Part shown: in pieces, positions 50,691-59,766 of the stretch
Layout of the letters: every line of letters begins with the position of its first letter
Position numbering within the stretch: position 1 is the stretch's first letter
Origin: Dyella_B sp035503745
Lineage (GTDB): Bacteria > Pseudomonadota > Gammaproteobacteria > Xanthomonadales > Rhodanobacteraceae
Assembly: GCF_035503745.1 (NCBI RefSeq)
Contig: NZ_DATJTC010000042.1
Coordinates: 1 to 64,000 of the forward strand
DNA: 64,000 bases
Reading direction: 5' to 3'
Program-made: the position numbers and the translations under genes
The notes under the pieces: model-generated
Told to the model about the DNA's origin: nothing
Databases searched by the model: none
Seen by the model: only the letters and a program-made list of their open reading frames with translations

Positions 50691-52375
50691 GGACGATAGC
50701 GCGGCTCCCACGCAATGGCTTGGATGCGCTTGTCCAGCGTTGCTTCATCGCAGGCTTCCGCCACGCCGTCGGCCTGTGCCTGGACGGCTACGGCGCGGGC
50801 CACCGCTACCGAGACGGCCCGCAATTGATCCACGGGCGGCAGCAGCCGCCCGCGCGGATCGTTGACGGTCGGCGACATGTCGGCGACGACTTTGCCGGCC
50901 GCGACGAACATCGCATCGGTCACCCGCGTGGCGCCTGCCGCCAGCACGCCCAGGCCGACGCCTGGGAAGATGTAGGAGTTGTTGGTCTGGTCGATGTCGA
51001 TGCGCTTGTCCTGCCATTGCACGGGAGCAAAGGGGCTGCCGGTGCCGATCAAGGCGCGCCCTTGCGTCCATTCGACCAACTGCTGCGGTGTCGCCTCGCT
51101 GCGCGAGGTGGGATTGGACAAGGGGAAAATCACCGGACGCTTGACGTTTTCCGCCATCGCGCGCACTACCGGTTCGGTGAATGCGCCGGTCTGGCCGGAA
51201 ACGCCGATCAGCACGGTCGGCTTGGCGTTGCGCACGACGTCGAACAAGCCGATCTGCTCGGGTTTGCTCAACGCCCAGTCTTTGACGACCTCGCGCTGCT
51301 GCACGAAAGGCATCTGCGCCTGTGTGATGCCCTCCATGCCCTCAAGCAGCAAACCGTTGCGATCGACCAGGAAGAAGGCCTTGCGCGCCTGCTCTTCGCT
51401 CAAGCCGGCATCGACCATGATCCGCAGCAGCAAGGAGGAAATACCGCATCCGGCCGAACCGGCGCCAAGCACGGCGATGCGCTGCTGGGTCAGCGCGATG
51501 CCGGTTACGTTGATCGCCGCCAGGAGCGTGCCCGCCGCTATCGCGGCGGTGCCCTGGATATCGTCGTTGAAGGTACACAGCCGGTCGCGATACTTGTGCA
51601 GCAAGCGGCTGGCATTGGAACCGGCGAAGTCTTCCCATTGCAGCAATACGTTCGGCCAGCGTTCGACGACCGCGCTGACGAATTCTTCCACGAAAGCATC
51701 GTATTCTTCGCCCACGATACGTTCGTGGCGCCAGCCGATGTAGAGCGGATTGGTGAGGCGCTCGTGATTGTTGGTGCCCACGTCCAGCAGGATCGGCAGA
51801 GTGAGGTCTGGATGGATGCCTGCGCAACCGGTGTACAGCGACAGCTTGCCGATCGGTATGCCCATGCCGCCCGCGCCTTGGTCGCCCAGTCCCAGGATGC
51901 GTTCGCCGTCGCTCACCACGATCACGCGCACATGATCGAAGCGCGCATCGGAAAGGATCTCGCGGATGCGGTGCCGGTTGGGATAACTCAGAAACAAGCC
52001 GCGCGGCTTGCGCCAGATCTCGCTGAAATGCTGGCAGCCCTCGCCCACCGTAGGCGTGTAGACCAGCGGCAGGAGTTCATCGAAATGCCGCACCAGCACG
52101 GCATAGAACAACGTTTCGTTGGTATCCTGCAGATCGCGCAGGAAGGCGTAGCGCTCAAAGTCGGTGTTGAAGGCACGCATCACGCGCAGGCGGCGCTCGA
52201 TCTGTTCGTCGAGCGTACCCACGTGCGGAGGCAGCAGGCCGTGCAAGCGAAACACGTCACGCTCGCGCTCGCTGAACGCCATACCCTTGTTCAACATCGG
52301 CTTGGTGACCAGGTCGTAGCCGGTCAGGTGGGTCCGGACGGGCGTATCCGCACCGAAAGCGGGGAGTTCATACAT
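50669..52375 (-). CDS. maeA: NAD-dependent malic enzyme
   Basis: A 568-residue malic enzyme (malate + NAD+ to pyruvate + CO2 + NADH). YTPTVGEGCQ, VVSDGERILGLGDQGAGGMGI, EDFAGSNA and the NAD fold AVLGAGSAGCGIS are present; length fits the MaeA/SfcA class rather than the larger phosphotransacetylase fusions. ATG 52375 begins MYELPAFGAD. It converges on and overlaps the fucosidase by 22 bases. Confidence 0.96.
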   Translation of the reverse strand: MYELPAFGADTPVRTHLTGYDLVTKPMLNKGMAFSERERDVFRLHGLLPPHVGTLDEQIERRLRVMRAFNTDFERYAFLRDLQDTNETLFYAVLVRHFDELLPLVYTPTVGEGCQHFSEIWRKPRGLFLSYPNRHRIREILSDARFDHVRVIVVSDGERILGLGDQGAGGMGIPIGKLSLYTGCAGIHPDLTLPILLDVGTNNHERLTNPLYIGWRHERIVGEEYDAFVEEFVSAVVERWPNVLLQWEDFAGSNASRLLHKYRDRLCTFNDDIQGTAAIAAGTLLAAINVTGIALTQQRIAVLGAGSAGCGISSLLLRIMVDAGLSEEQARKAFFLVDRNGLLLEGMEGITQAQMPFVQQREVVKDWALSKPEQIGLFDVVRNAKPTVLIGVSGQTGAFTEPVVRAMAENVKRPVIFPLSNPTSRSEATPQQLVEWTQGRALIGTGSPFAPVQWQDKRIDIDQTNNSYIFPGVGLGVLAAGATRVTDAMFVAAGKVVADMSPTVNDPRGRLLPPVDQLRAVSVAVARAVAVQAQADGVAEACDEATLDKRIQAIAWEPRYRPYELVVT

Positions 52376-52518
52376 GGCACGCTGTCTCCTCAGGCGATGC
52401 CCGTTACTTAAGCACAATCGCGATTACAGATCGCGCACCAGCCAGCCAAGCCGGCCGCTACATATCCCTAACAGTCCCGGGTGTTGAATGCCCACACCCT
52501 GGGAAGGAAGGAGCGTTT

Positions 52519-52941
52519 ATGAACACGACTGGCGGCAAGTGTCTGGCGATCGGATTGATCCTGGCCTGCGGCGCGGCCCACGCGCAAAGTCTTGGCGGCC
52601 TGGGTAGCAAGCTTGGCGGCATGATGCCCGGCGGAGGCTCGATGACCTCCGGCAGCATGGGCAACGTGGCCGGCCTGATGGGATATTGCATCAAGAACAA
52701 CTACCTTAGCGGCAGTTCCGGCGCATCGGGCATCCAGAACCAGTTGCTGGGCAAGATGGGCGGCCATGCCAGCAGCGATCCGGCTTACCTGAGCGGGTCC
52801 AAGGGTGTCTTGCAAAGTAGCGACGGCAAGAACATGGACCTCAACAGCGTCGGCGGTGGTTCGAGCGACATGAAATCGAAGATCACCGGCAAGGTCTGCG
52901 ACACCGTGCTAAAGCAGGGCAAGTCGTTCCTGGCCCATTGA
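52519..52941 (+). CDS. DUF2501 exported small protein
   Basis: A 140-residue protein with signal peptide LAIGLILACGAAHA and a Gly/Ser-rich mature region (LGSKLGGMMPGGG, GGGSSDMKSK). VAGLMGYCIKNNYLSG and KVCDTVLKQGKSFLAH identify it as DUF2501 (YjjA-like), function unknown. The two Cys may pair. GGAAGGAAGGAGC precedes the ATG, indicating good translation. It stands alone, divergent from maeA. Confidence 0.88.
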   Translation: MNTTGGKCLAIGLILACGAAHAQSLGGLGSKLGGMMPGGGSMTSGSMGNVAGLMGYCIKNNYLSGSSGASGIQNQLLGKMGGHASSDPAYLSGSKGVLQSSDGKNMDLNSVGGGSSDMKSKITGKVCDTVLKQGKSFLAH

Positions 52942-52962
52942 GTGCGTGGCCCATTGAGTGCA
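52931..52962. repeat. 16-base tandem duplication at the DUF2501 stop
   Basis: TGGCCCATTGAGTGC occurs twice in a row (52931-52946 and 52947-52962, one final-base difference). The first copy contains the stop codon, so the duplication does not alter the protein. Confidence 0.8.
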
Positions 52963-53024
52963 TGGGCCATCCGCACCGGCGTCGCGTGCGCCGCTACCGA
53001 TGGCCTGCTATCGAATGACACGTC

Positions 53025-53861
53025 TCAGTCGCGCAGCGCCGCGGCGTGATGGGCGATGTGCTCGCCGATGAAACTGGCGATGAAGTAGTAACTGTGATCG
53101 TAGCCGGGCTGCATGCGCAGCGTGAGCGGATAGCCGGCGGCATCGGCGGCCGTCTTCAGCAGCTCGGGGCGAAGCTGGGCATGCAAAAACTCATCCGCAT
53201 CGCCCTGGTCGATCAGGAGCGGCAGGCGCTCGTGCGCGCGTACGATCAGTTCGGTGGCATCCCAGGCTTTCCATGCCTCGCGGTCATCGCCCAGATAAGC
53301 GCTGAACGCCTTTTCTCCCCACGGCACGCGTGCCGGCGCCACGATTGGCGAAAACGCCGAGACGCTGCGATAGCGGCCAGGATTGCGCAACGCCACGGTC
53401 AGTGCACCATGGCCGCCCATCGAATGACCGCTGATCGCGCGTGCGCCGGTCACCGGCAAATGCGCTTGGGTCAAAGCCGGCAACTCGTAGGCAACGTAGT
53501 CGTGCATGCGGTAGTGCCGCGACCACGGTTCGCGCGTGGCATTGACATAAAACCCGGCACCCAGGCCGATGTCATAGCCTTCCGCATCGGCCACGCCCTC
53601 GCCGCGTGGGCTGGTATCGGGCGCCACCAGCGCCACGCCGTGCTCGGCCGCGTAACGCTGCGCGCCGGCCTTGGTGATGAAGTTCTGCTCGGTGCAGGTA
53701 AGGCCGGACAACCAATACAGCACCGGCACCGGCTTGTCGGCCGCCTGCGGCGGAAGATAGACCGCCAAATGCATGGCGCAGCCGAGCACGTCCGAATGAT
53801 GGCGATAGACATCCTGCCAGCCGCCGGCGCACGCGCGATGTTCGATGCGTTCCATCGGCAT
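53025..53861 (-). CDS. fghA: S-formylglutathione hydrolase
   Basis: A 278-residue esterase-D-type enzyme hydrolysing S-formylglutathione to formate and glutathione. It has YWLSGLTCTEQNF (oxyanion region), nucleophile GHSMGGHGAL, and late Asp/His in DQGDADEFL and GYDHSYYFI. It follows adhC by 5 bases, the normal formaldehyde detoxification pair. ATG 53861 or 53855 (two codons later) may be used. Confidence 0.96.
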   Translation of the reverse strand: MPMERIEHRACAGGWQDVYRHHSDVLGCAMHLAVYLPPQAADKPVPVLYWLSGLTCTEQNFITKAGAQRYAAEHGVALVAPDTSPRGEGVADAEGYDIGLGAGFYVNATREPWSRHYRMHDYVAYELPALTQAHLPVTGARAISGHSMGGHGALTVALRNPGRYRSVSAFSPIVAPARVPWGEKAFSAYLGDDREAWKAWDATELIVRAHERLPLLIDQGDADEFLHAQLRPELLKTAADAAGYPLTLRMQPGYDHSYYFIASFIGEHIAHHAAALRD

Positions 53862-53866
53862 TGCGT

Positions 53867-54976
53867 TCAGAAATGAATCACGGTGCGAATCGACTTGCCC
53901 TCGTGCATGAGTTCGAATGCTTCGTTGATCCGCTCCAAGGGCAGCGTATGCGTGATGAACGGATCGAGCCGGATCTCCCCGCGCATCGCCTGCTGCACCA
54001 TGCCGGGCAGCTGCGTGCGTCCTTTCACGCCGCCGAAGGCGCTGCCGCGCCACACGCGCCCCGTCACCAGTTGGAACGGCCGGGTACTGATCTCCTTGCC
54101 CGCGCCGGCCACGCCGATGATGATGCTTTCGCCCCACCCCTTGTGGCAGCACTCCAACGCCGCGCGCATCACCTCGACGTTGCCGATGCACTCAAAGCTG
54201 TAGTCGACGCCGCCGTCGGTCAGCTCGACGATCACCTGCTGGATCGGCCTGTCGTGGTCTTTCGGGTTGATGACATCAGTCGCCCCCATCTCGCGTGCCA
54301 GTTTGAACTTCGCCGGATTGGTGTCGATTGCCAGGATGCGCGCCGCCTTCGCCTGCACCGCGCCCTGGATCACCGCCAGGCCGATACCGCCCAGGCCAAA
54401 CACCGCCACCGTCGCGCCTGCCTCGACCTTGGCTGTGTTATGCACCGCGCCGATGCCGGTGGTAACGCCGCAACCGAGCAGGCAGACTTTTTCCAGCGGT
54501 GCCTGCGGATCGATCTTGGCCAGCGAAATCTCCGCCACCACGGTGTATTGGCTGAACGTACTCGTGCCCATGTAGTGATAAATGGGCTGGCCCTGATAGG
54601 AAAACCGCGAGCTGCCGTCAGGCATCAGCCCCTTGCCCTGCGTGGCGCGCACCGCCTGGCACAGGTTGGTTTTGCCGGACAGGCAGAATTTGCACTTGCC
54701 GCACTCGGCCGTGTAAAGCGGAATGACGTGGTCGCCGGGCTTGAGCGTCGTGACGCCCTCGCCCACCTCGACCACCACGCCGCCGCCTTCATGCCCGAGC
54801 ACTGCCGGAAATACACCTTCGGGGTCATCGCCCGACAGGGTGAAAGCATCGGTATGGCATACGCCCGTGTGGGTGATTTTCACCAGCACCTCGCCCGCGC
54901 GCGGCGGCGCGACGTCGATCTCGACGATTTCCAGGGGCTTGCCGGGGGCGAATGCGACGGCGGCGCGAGACTTCAT
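53867..54976 (-). CDS. adhC: S-(hydroxymethyl)glutathione dehydrogenase, class III ADH
   Basis: A 369-residue zinc alcohol dehydrogenase of class III. Catalytic zinc region GVCHTDAFTLSG and GHEGGG, structural zinc CGKCKFCLSGKTNLC, NAD fold VFGLGGIGLAV. It oxidises S-hydroxymethylglutathione formed from formaldehyde. It starts at ATG 54976 and heads the adhC-fghA operon. No FrmR-type regulator is adjacent; the next gene is divergent and unrelated. Confidence 0.97.
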   Translation of the reverse strand: MKSRAAVAFAPGKPLEIVEIDVAPPRAGEVLVKITHTGVCHTDAFTLSGDDPEGVFPAVLGHEGGGVVVEVGEGVTTLKPGDHVIPLYTAECGKCKFCLSGKTNLCQAVRATQGKGLMPDGSSRFSYQGQPIYHYMGTSTFSQYTVVAEISLAKIDPQAPLEKVCLLGCGVTTGIGAVHNTAKVEAGATVAVFGLGGIGLAVIQGAVQAKAARILAIDTNPAKFKLAREMGATDVINPKDHDRPIQQVIVELTDGGVDYSFECIGNVEVMRAALECCHKGWGESIIIGVAGAGKEISTRPFQLVTGRVWRGSAFGGVKGRTQLPGMVQQAMRGEIRLDPFITHTLPLERINEAFELMHEGKSIRTVIHF

Positions 54977-55128
54977 GGCGGTACTCCCAACGATCCAACA
55001 GAAGATGTGAAGAGTAGCAACGACGAGGCGGCGATCAAAATGGCTATCTCGCCGTGCGAAAAAGTGGTCATTGGGTGCGCTCCCAGCCAGGGGTAACGTA
55101 AATCCAGGCTTGCAGCGGAGAGACGACC

Positions 55129-55713
55129 ATGACGTGGGGAAAGGCAGTACTGCCATGCATGGCGTGCATCGGCGTGTCGATGCTGTGCGCGCAACCGGTC
55201 CATGGCCACGCCAATGCCACATCCACCGAATCGGCATACCGCGATGGCAGGCACGATTTCGACTTTGAAATCGGCACCTGGAAAACGCACCTGACGCGCC
55301 TGCTTCACCCTTTGAGCGGCTCGCATGCCTGGGCGACATACGAGGGCACCAGTGTCGTGCGCAAGATCTGGGATGGCCGGGCCAACCTGGTGGAGCTGGA
55401 AGCCGATGGGCCTTCCGGCCATCTGGAGCTGCTATCGCTGCGCCTTTACAACCCCGACGCGCACCAATGGCGCATCAACGTCGCCAGCAGCCGCGGTGGC
55501 AACCTCGGCGTGCCGGCCGTCGGCGCGTTCAAGGATGGCCGCGGCGAATTCATCGACCAGGAAATTTTCGACGGCCGCGCCATTCTGGTGCGGTTGGTGA
55601 TCTCCGACATCAAACCCGACTCATACCGCGTTGAACAAGCTTTTTCCGACGATGACGGCAGGACCTGGGAGGTTAACTGGATTGCCACCGACGTTCGCGT
55701 TAAAACAGGTTAA
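55129..55713 (+). CDS. Exported DUF1579-like protein
   Basis: A 194-residue protein with a signal peptide (ACIGVSMLCAQPVHG) and the motif DFDFEIGTWKTHLTR typical of DUF1579-like lipocalin-fold proteins. Function unknown. GGAGAGACGACC precedes ATG 55129. It is 25 bases before the EreA/ChaN-like gene on the same strand, so the two probably form an operon. Confidence 0.75.
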   Translation: MTWGKAVLPCMACIGVSMLCAQPVHGHANATSTESAYRDGRHDFDFEIGTWKTHLTRLLHPLSGSHAWATYEGTSVVRKIWDGRANLVELEADGPSGHLELLSLRLYNPDAHQWRINVASSRGGNLGVPAVGAFKDGRGEFIDQEIFDGRAILVRLVISDIKPDSYRVEQAFSDDDGRTWEVNWIATDVRVKTG

Positions 55714-55738
55714 AAGCTGCCGTCCGCCGGGAGAGCCG

Positions 55739-57094
55739 ATGTCCGCCCGCAAGCTGGCCGTGCTCGGGTGCACGCTGTGGATGGCCTCCACGGCGACACC
55801 GGCGCATGCGCAATCGGCCAGCGAATGGATGGCCGAACAGGCGAAGGCGGCGCAGAAATCCGACCAGATCATGGCGCAGGCCAGTGCACATAAAGGATTG
55901 CTTGCGCAATACCTGGTTCTGCGCAAGGCATACGCCAGCGACAATTCACGCGCGTTCCACATGATCTTCAGCCAATACCTGAGCTGGTACCAAAGTTATC
56001 TCGGTGCCTACCCGCTGGCCGCGCAAACCTTTTCCATCGCCTGCCCCTCGCAACCCGATGACCGTCCATCGCCCCTGGCCGGCGGCCACTACACCGCACG
56101 GCCCGCCGTGGAGGCGATTGCCGAGCTTGCGCAGCATTACAACATCGTGCTTTTCAACGAGGCGCACCACATAGCACTCACGCGCAGCCTCACCGTGCAG
56201 CTGCTGAGCCGGCTGCGCGCGGAAGGCTTCGATTATTTCGCGGCCGAAACGCTGGCGCCAAGCGACACCGCGCTGGCAACACGCGGCTATCCCAACCACG
56301 ACAGCGGTTTCTATACCGAGGAACCGGTGTATGCGGAAATGGTGCGCACGGCGTTGAAACTGGGCTTCAAGGTGATCGCTTACGAAGCGACGTCAGGCGC
56401 AGCGAGCGGCGATGCGCGCGAGGCCGAGCAGGCACAAAACCTCTATCGGCAAGTGTTCGCCCACGATCCCAAAGCGCGTTTGATCGTCAATGCCGGCTAC
56501 GAGCATATCGTGAAGTCCGGGCTCTACCTTGGCGGCAGGTCGATGGCCGAGCATTTATTCGCGCTCACCGGCCAGCCGATGCTTTCGGTGGAACAGACCA
56601 TGCTGTACCCGCGACCATCCAGCAGTGGCGATCATCCGTACTACACCGAGGTGATGGGCAAGCTTCATCCGGACCAGCCCATCGTCTTTGTCGACGACAA
56701 GGGAAAACCGTGGTCGTTGCGACCGGGCTATGACGTAAGCGTGTTCTTTCCGCCGGTCATCCTGCGGCATGGACGTCCCACCTGGCTGGATTTGGGCCGA
56801 TTGCGCCGGCCTTATCCGGTCAGTGCCGACGATTGCCGGCACCACTATCCCTGTCTGGTCCAAGCGCGCTACGACAACGAAGGCCCCGACGCCATTCCCG
56901 CCGACCGCCTGCTACTCGACCAAGCGCCGCTGGGCATCGCCGATGCGTCGCAGGTCGCCGTTTACAGCAGTACGCAGGAGGTGCCATCGGGCGATCTCTA
57001 TCTGCGCCCGGGCAAATACGAGCTCAGTTTCATCGTCGACAACGACCGCGTGATCCACCGGGAACAGATCCTCGTCCCCGACGCACCGCGCTGA
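55739..57094 (+). CDS. Exported EreA/ChaN-like fold protein, function unknown
   Basis: A 451-residue protein with signal peptide (LAVLGCTLWMASTATPAHA). Residues about 120-370 look like the EreA/ChaN (haem-binding or erythromycin-esterase) fold: NIVLFNEAHH at 136-144, YFAAETL, VIAYEA and NAGYEHIVKSG give the conserved Glu/His pattern. The C-terminal part is beta-rich. A bound metal or haem is possible but not shown. Gram-negative periplasm is the expected site. The DUF1579-like gene immediately upstream is a likely partner. Confidence 0.68.
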   Translation: MSARKLAVLGCTLWMASTATPAHAQSASEWMAEQAKAAQKSDQIMAQASAHKGLLAQYLVLRKAYASDNSRAFHMIFSQYLSWYQSYLGAYPLAAQTFSIACPSQPDDRPSPLAGGHYTARPAVEAIAELAQHYNIVLFNEAHHIALTRSLTVQLLSRLRAEGFDYFAAETLAPSDTALATRGYPNHDSGFYTEEPVYAEMVRTALKLGFKVIAYEATSGAASGDAREAEQAQNLYRQVFAHDPKARLIVNAGYEHIVKSGLYLGGRSMAEHLFALTGQPMLSVEQTMLYPRPSSSGDHPYYTEVMGKLHPDQPIVFVDDKGKPWSLRPGYDVSVFFPPVILRHGRPTWLDLGRLRRPYPVSADDCRHHYPCLVQARYDNEGPDAIPADRLLLDQAPLGIADASQVAVYSSTQEVPSGDLYLRPGKYELSFIVDNDRVIHREQILVPDAPR

Positions 57095-57198
57095 CCCGCA
57101 CCGCTCCCGTTTCCGGCACCGCATGGATTGAGTGCGGCAAGCGAAAAATGCGAAGCTGCCCGCTTTGGCGCGCTGTGCGCATCGACCCGGGAAACGCC

Positions 57199-58566
57199 AT
57201 GCGGAAAATCGTGATCCTCGCCTCCTTGTTCGCCGCGCTGCTGGCTGGATCGGCCCCCTCGCTTGCCCACGCGCCCGACGATGGAGGCGCCGCCACGCAG
57301 GGCCCCATCGTCGTACTGATCACCATCGACGGCTTTCCCGCACGCGCGCTGCGCGATCAGAAACTGCCGATGCCGACCTTGCGCGCGCTGATCGCCCACG
57401 GCGCGCACGCCGACGCGATGCTGCCCATCAACCCGGCCATCACCTGGCCCAATCACACGGCGCTGATCACAGGTGTCGATGCCAGCGAGCACCACGTGCT
57501 GTTCAACGGCCTGCTGTCCTTTCCCGCCGACGGCAGCGCGGTGCAGGTGAAACCGTGGGTACCCAAGGACGAATTGGTGCATGCGCGTACCCTTTACGAC
57601 GCGCTGGCGGAAAAAGGCATGAGCACCGGCCAGGTGGATTGGGTGGCGATCTACGGCGCCAGGAACGTACGCTGGTCATTTGCCGAAGTGCCCGCCGCGG
57701 ACAGCCCGATCACCCAGGACCTGATCGCCCAGGGGCTGGTCACGCCGCACGATATTGCGACGTTCGATGACAGCAGCCCGGCCTGGCGCGACCAGCTCTG
57801 GACCGACGCCGCGATCGACATCCTGACCCGCCACACGCCGAACCTGCTGCTGTTCCATCTGTTGCAGACCGACACGCTGCAGCACCAGTACGGGGCGCTC
57901 TCGCCCGCCGCGTACGCGGCGTACGCCTACGCCGACAGCTGCCTCGCGCGCCTGATCGAGGCGGCGCGCGAGGCGGGGCTGCTGGACCGCATCACCTTCA
58001 TCGTCGCCTCCGACCATGGCTTCACCGACTACACGCACATCATCCATGCCAATGCCGCGCTGGTGCAGCAAGGCCTGTTGCGCATGCACGATGGACGCTA
58101 CGAAGGCAACGTATGGATCCAGCCGGAAGGTGGCGAGGCTTCGCTGTACGTACACGCTGCCGCGCAGCGCGCAACGCTGGTGCCCAAGCTCAAGGCGTAT
58201 TTCGAACAACAGCCCGGCGTGGCGGCGGTCTATACCAACGAAGAGGCGCGCAAGTTCGGCATCCCCTCGACCGCCTCGACCGACCAGGCACCCGATCTTT
58301 ACCTGGTGGCCAAGCCCGGCTACGCCTTCATGGATGGCACCGATCAGCCGGTGGTCGAAAAGGTGAACCCGGCGCGCGGCGCGCACGGCTACCTCAACAG
58401 CGATCCGGACATGCAGGCGCTTTTCGTCGCTTCCGGAGCGCACGTGCGCGCGGGCGTGGACCTGGGCACCATCAGCAATTTGCGCGTAGCCCCGACTATC
58501 GCGCGGATTCTTGGCGTCTCGCTGCCGGCCGCCAAACAGCCGGCGCTGACCGACATGCTGCAATAG
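57199..58566 (+). CDS. Exported nucleotide pyrophosphatase/phosphodiesterase-type enzyme
   Basis: A 455-residue alkaline-phosphatase-superfamily enzyme of the NPP type. Signal peptide IVILASLFAALLAGSAPSLAHA. Metal and nucleophile residues are in LITIDGFPARAL (Asp), ITWPNHTALITG (Thr nucleophile), LQTDTLQHQYG (Asp, His), VASDHGFTDY (Asp, His) and GAHGYLN (His). It should cleave a phosphodiester or pyrophosphate bond in the periplasm; the substrate is unknown. ATG 57199 was selected by the signal peptide. Confidence 0.9.
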   Translation: MRKIVILASLFAALLAGSAPSLAHAPDDGGAATQGPIVVLITIDGFPARALRDQKLPMPTLRALIAHGAHADAMLPINPAITWPNHTALITGVDASEHHVLFNGLLSFPADGSAVQVKPWVPKDELVHARTLYDALAEKGMSTGQVDWVAIYGARNVRWSFAEVPAADSPITQDLIAQGLVTPHDIATFDDSSPAWRDQLWTDAAIDILTRHTPNLLLFHLLQTDTLQHQYGALSPAAYAAYAYADSCLARLIEAAREAGLLDRITFIVASDHGFTDYTHIIHANAALVQQGLLRMHDGRYEGNVWIQPEGGEASLYVHAAAQRATLVPKLKAYFEQQPGVAAVYTNEEARKFGIPSTASTDQAPDLYLVAKPGYAFMDGTDQPVVEKVNPARGAHGYLNSDPDMQALFVASGAHVRAGVDLGTISNLRVAPTIARILGVSLPAAKQPALTDMLQ

Positions 58567-58687
58567 TGCGGCCTGTGTTACAGATTTTTTGCCCGAAGTC
58601 GATAGCCTTGCATATTCCTTTTCACATTCGATTTCCAGTTAAACCGGCAGGTCTTGGTGTCGATTGCCCTCCAGGGTGTTAGTGCTC

Positions 58688-59749
58688 ATGCAGAAGAAAA
58701 CGCAGTTCTCCAACGTCCTGGCCCTGGCAGGACGCCGTCTCGCAAAAATCGTCGTGTGGGGTATCGGCATCGCGGCGATCGGCCTGGGCGGCCATGTTTC
58801 GCCCGCCCATGCCGACCAGATCCCCGCGCCCGCGGGCTGGACGCTGCAGTGGAGCGACAATTTCGACGGTCCCGCCGGCTCCCTGCCCTCCAGCAAGCGG
58901 TGGCGCTTCGACACCGGCCATTCGTACCCCAATGGTGCGCCCAACTGGGGCACTTCCGAGACCCAGTCGTATACCGACGACCCGCACAACATCCATCTGG
59001 ATGGCCAGGGGCATCTGCTGATCATTCCCCAGCGCAACGCCGAGGGCCAGTGGACTTCCGCGCGCATCGAGAGCGTGCAGGACGACTTCAGCGCCCCCGA
59101 CGGCGGCATGCTGCGCATCGAGGCACGCATCCAGATGCCCAACGTGGCAGGCGACCAGGCACTGGGCTACTGGCCTGCGTTCTGGGCGCTGGGCAGCAGC
59201 TTCCGCAACACCATGGCGTGGCCGCAAGCCGGCGAATTCGACATCATGGAGAGCGTCAACGGCCTGGACAGCGTGTGGGGCATCCTGCATTGCGGTGTCA
59301 ATCCGGGCGGCCCCTGCGCGGAGCCCCAGGGCATCGGCAGCCGTCTGCCCTGCCCGCACATCTCCTGCACCGGCGCATTCCACACCTACACGTTCGAATG
59401 GAATCGCGGTGTCATACCCGAGCGCATGCGCTGGTTCGTCGACGGCGTGCAGATCAACCAGGTTACCGAGAACCAGCTTTCGCCCAGCGTCTGGCACAAC
59501 CTGACCACCCAGCACGGCTATTTCGTGTTGCTTGATGTGGCCATGGGCGGCGGATTTTCGTTCGTGATGGCCGGCTGGCACCCCACGCCCACGGTGACCA
59601 CCGAACCCGGACACGCGATGACGGTGGGCTACGTCGCGGTATGGACGCGCCCCGGCAACGGCAAGAAAGTGCCCGCCGCGCCGGAAATGACCGCCGGCAA
59701 CGCCGAAACCGGCCCGACCAAGGCCACGCGAGCCACCGCGCCGCGTTGA
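58688..59749 (+). CDS. Exported GH16 beta-glucanase-type enzyme
   Basis: A 353-residue GH16 enzyme. An N-terminal signal or anchor segment (KIVVWGIGIAAIGLGGHVSPAHA) precedes the jelly-roll domain with catalytic GEFDIMESV (ExDxxE) and WPAFWALGSS. GH16 members cut beta-1,3 or beta-1,3-1,4 glucans and related galactans. Substrate not resolved. The stop overlaps an ATG of the next gene (TGATG at 59747-59751). A TTG 8 codons upstream is a weaker start. Confidence 0.9.
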   Translation: MQKKTQFSNVLALAGRRLAKIVVWGIGIAAIGLGGHVSPAHADQIPAPAGWTLQWSDNFDGPAGSLPSSKRWRFDTGHSYPNGAPNWGTSETQSYTDDPHNIHLDGQGHLLIIPQRNAEGQWTSARIESVQDDFSAPDGGMLRIEARIQMPNVAGDQALGYWPAFWALGSSFRNTMAWPQAGEFDIMESVNGLDSVWGILHCGVNPGGPCAEPQGIGSRLPCPHISCTGAFHTYTFEWNRGVIPERMRWFVDGVQINQVTENQLSPSVWHNLTTQHGYFVLLDVAMGGGFSFVMAGWHPTPTVTTEPGHAMTVGYVAVWTRPGNGKKVPAAPEMTAGNAETGPTKATRATAPR

Positions 59750-59766
59750 TGCTGCAGCGCGGTTCG

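Noticed and set aside
50462..52411. Long plus-strand frame opposite malic enzyme
   Set aside because: Antisense shadow of a core metabolic gene and overlaps the end of the fucosidase gene.
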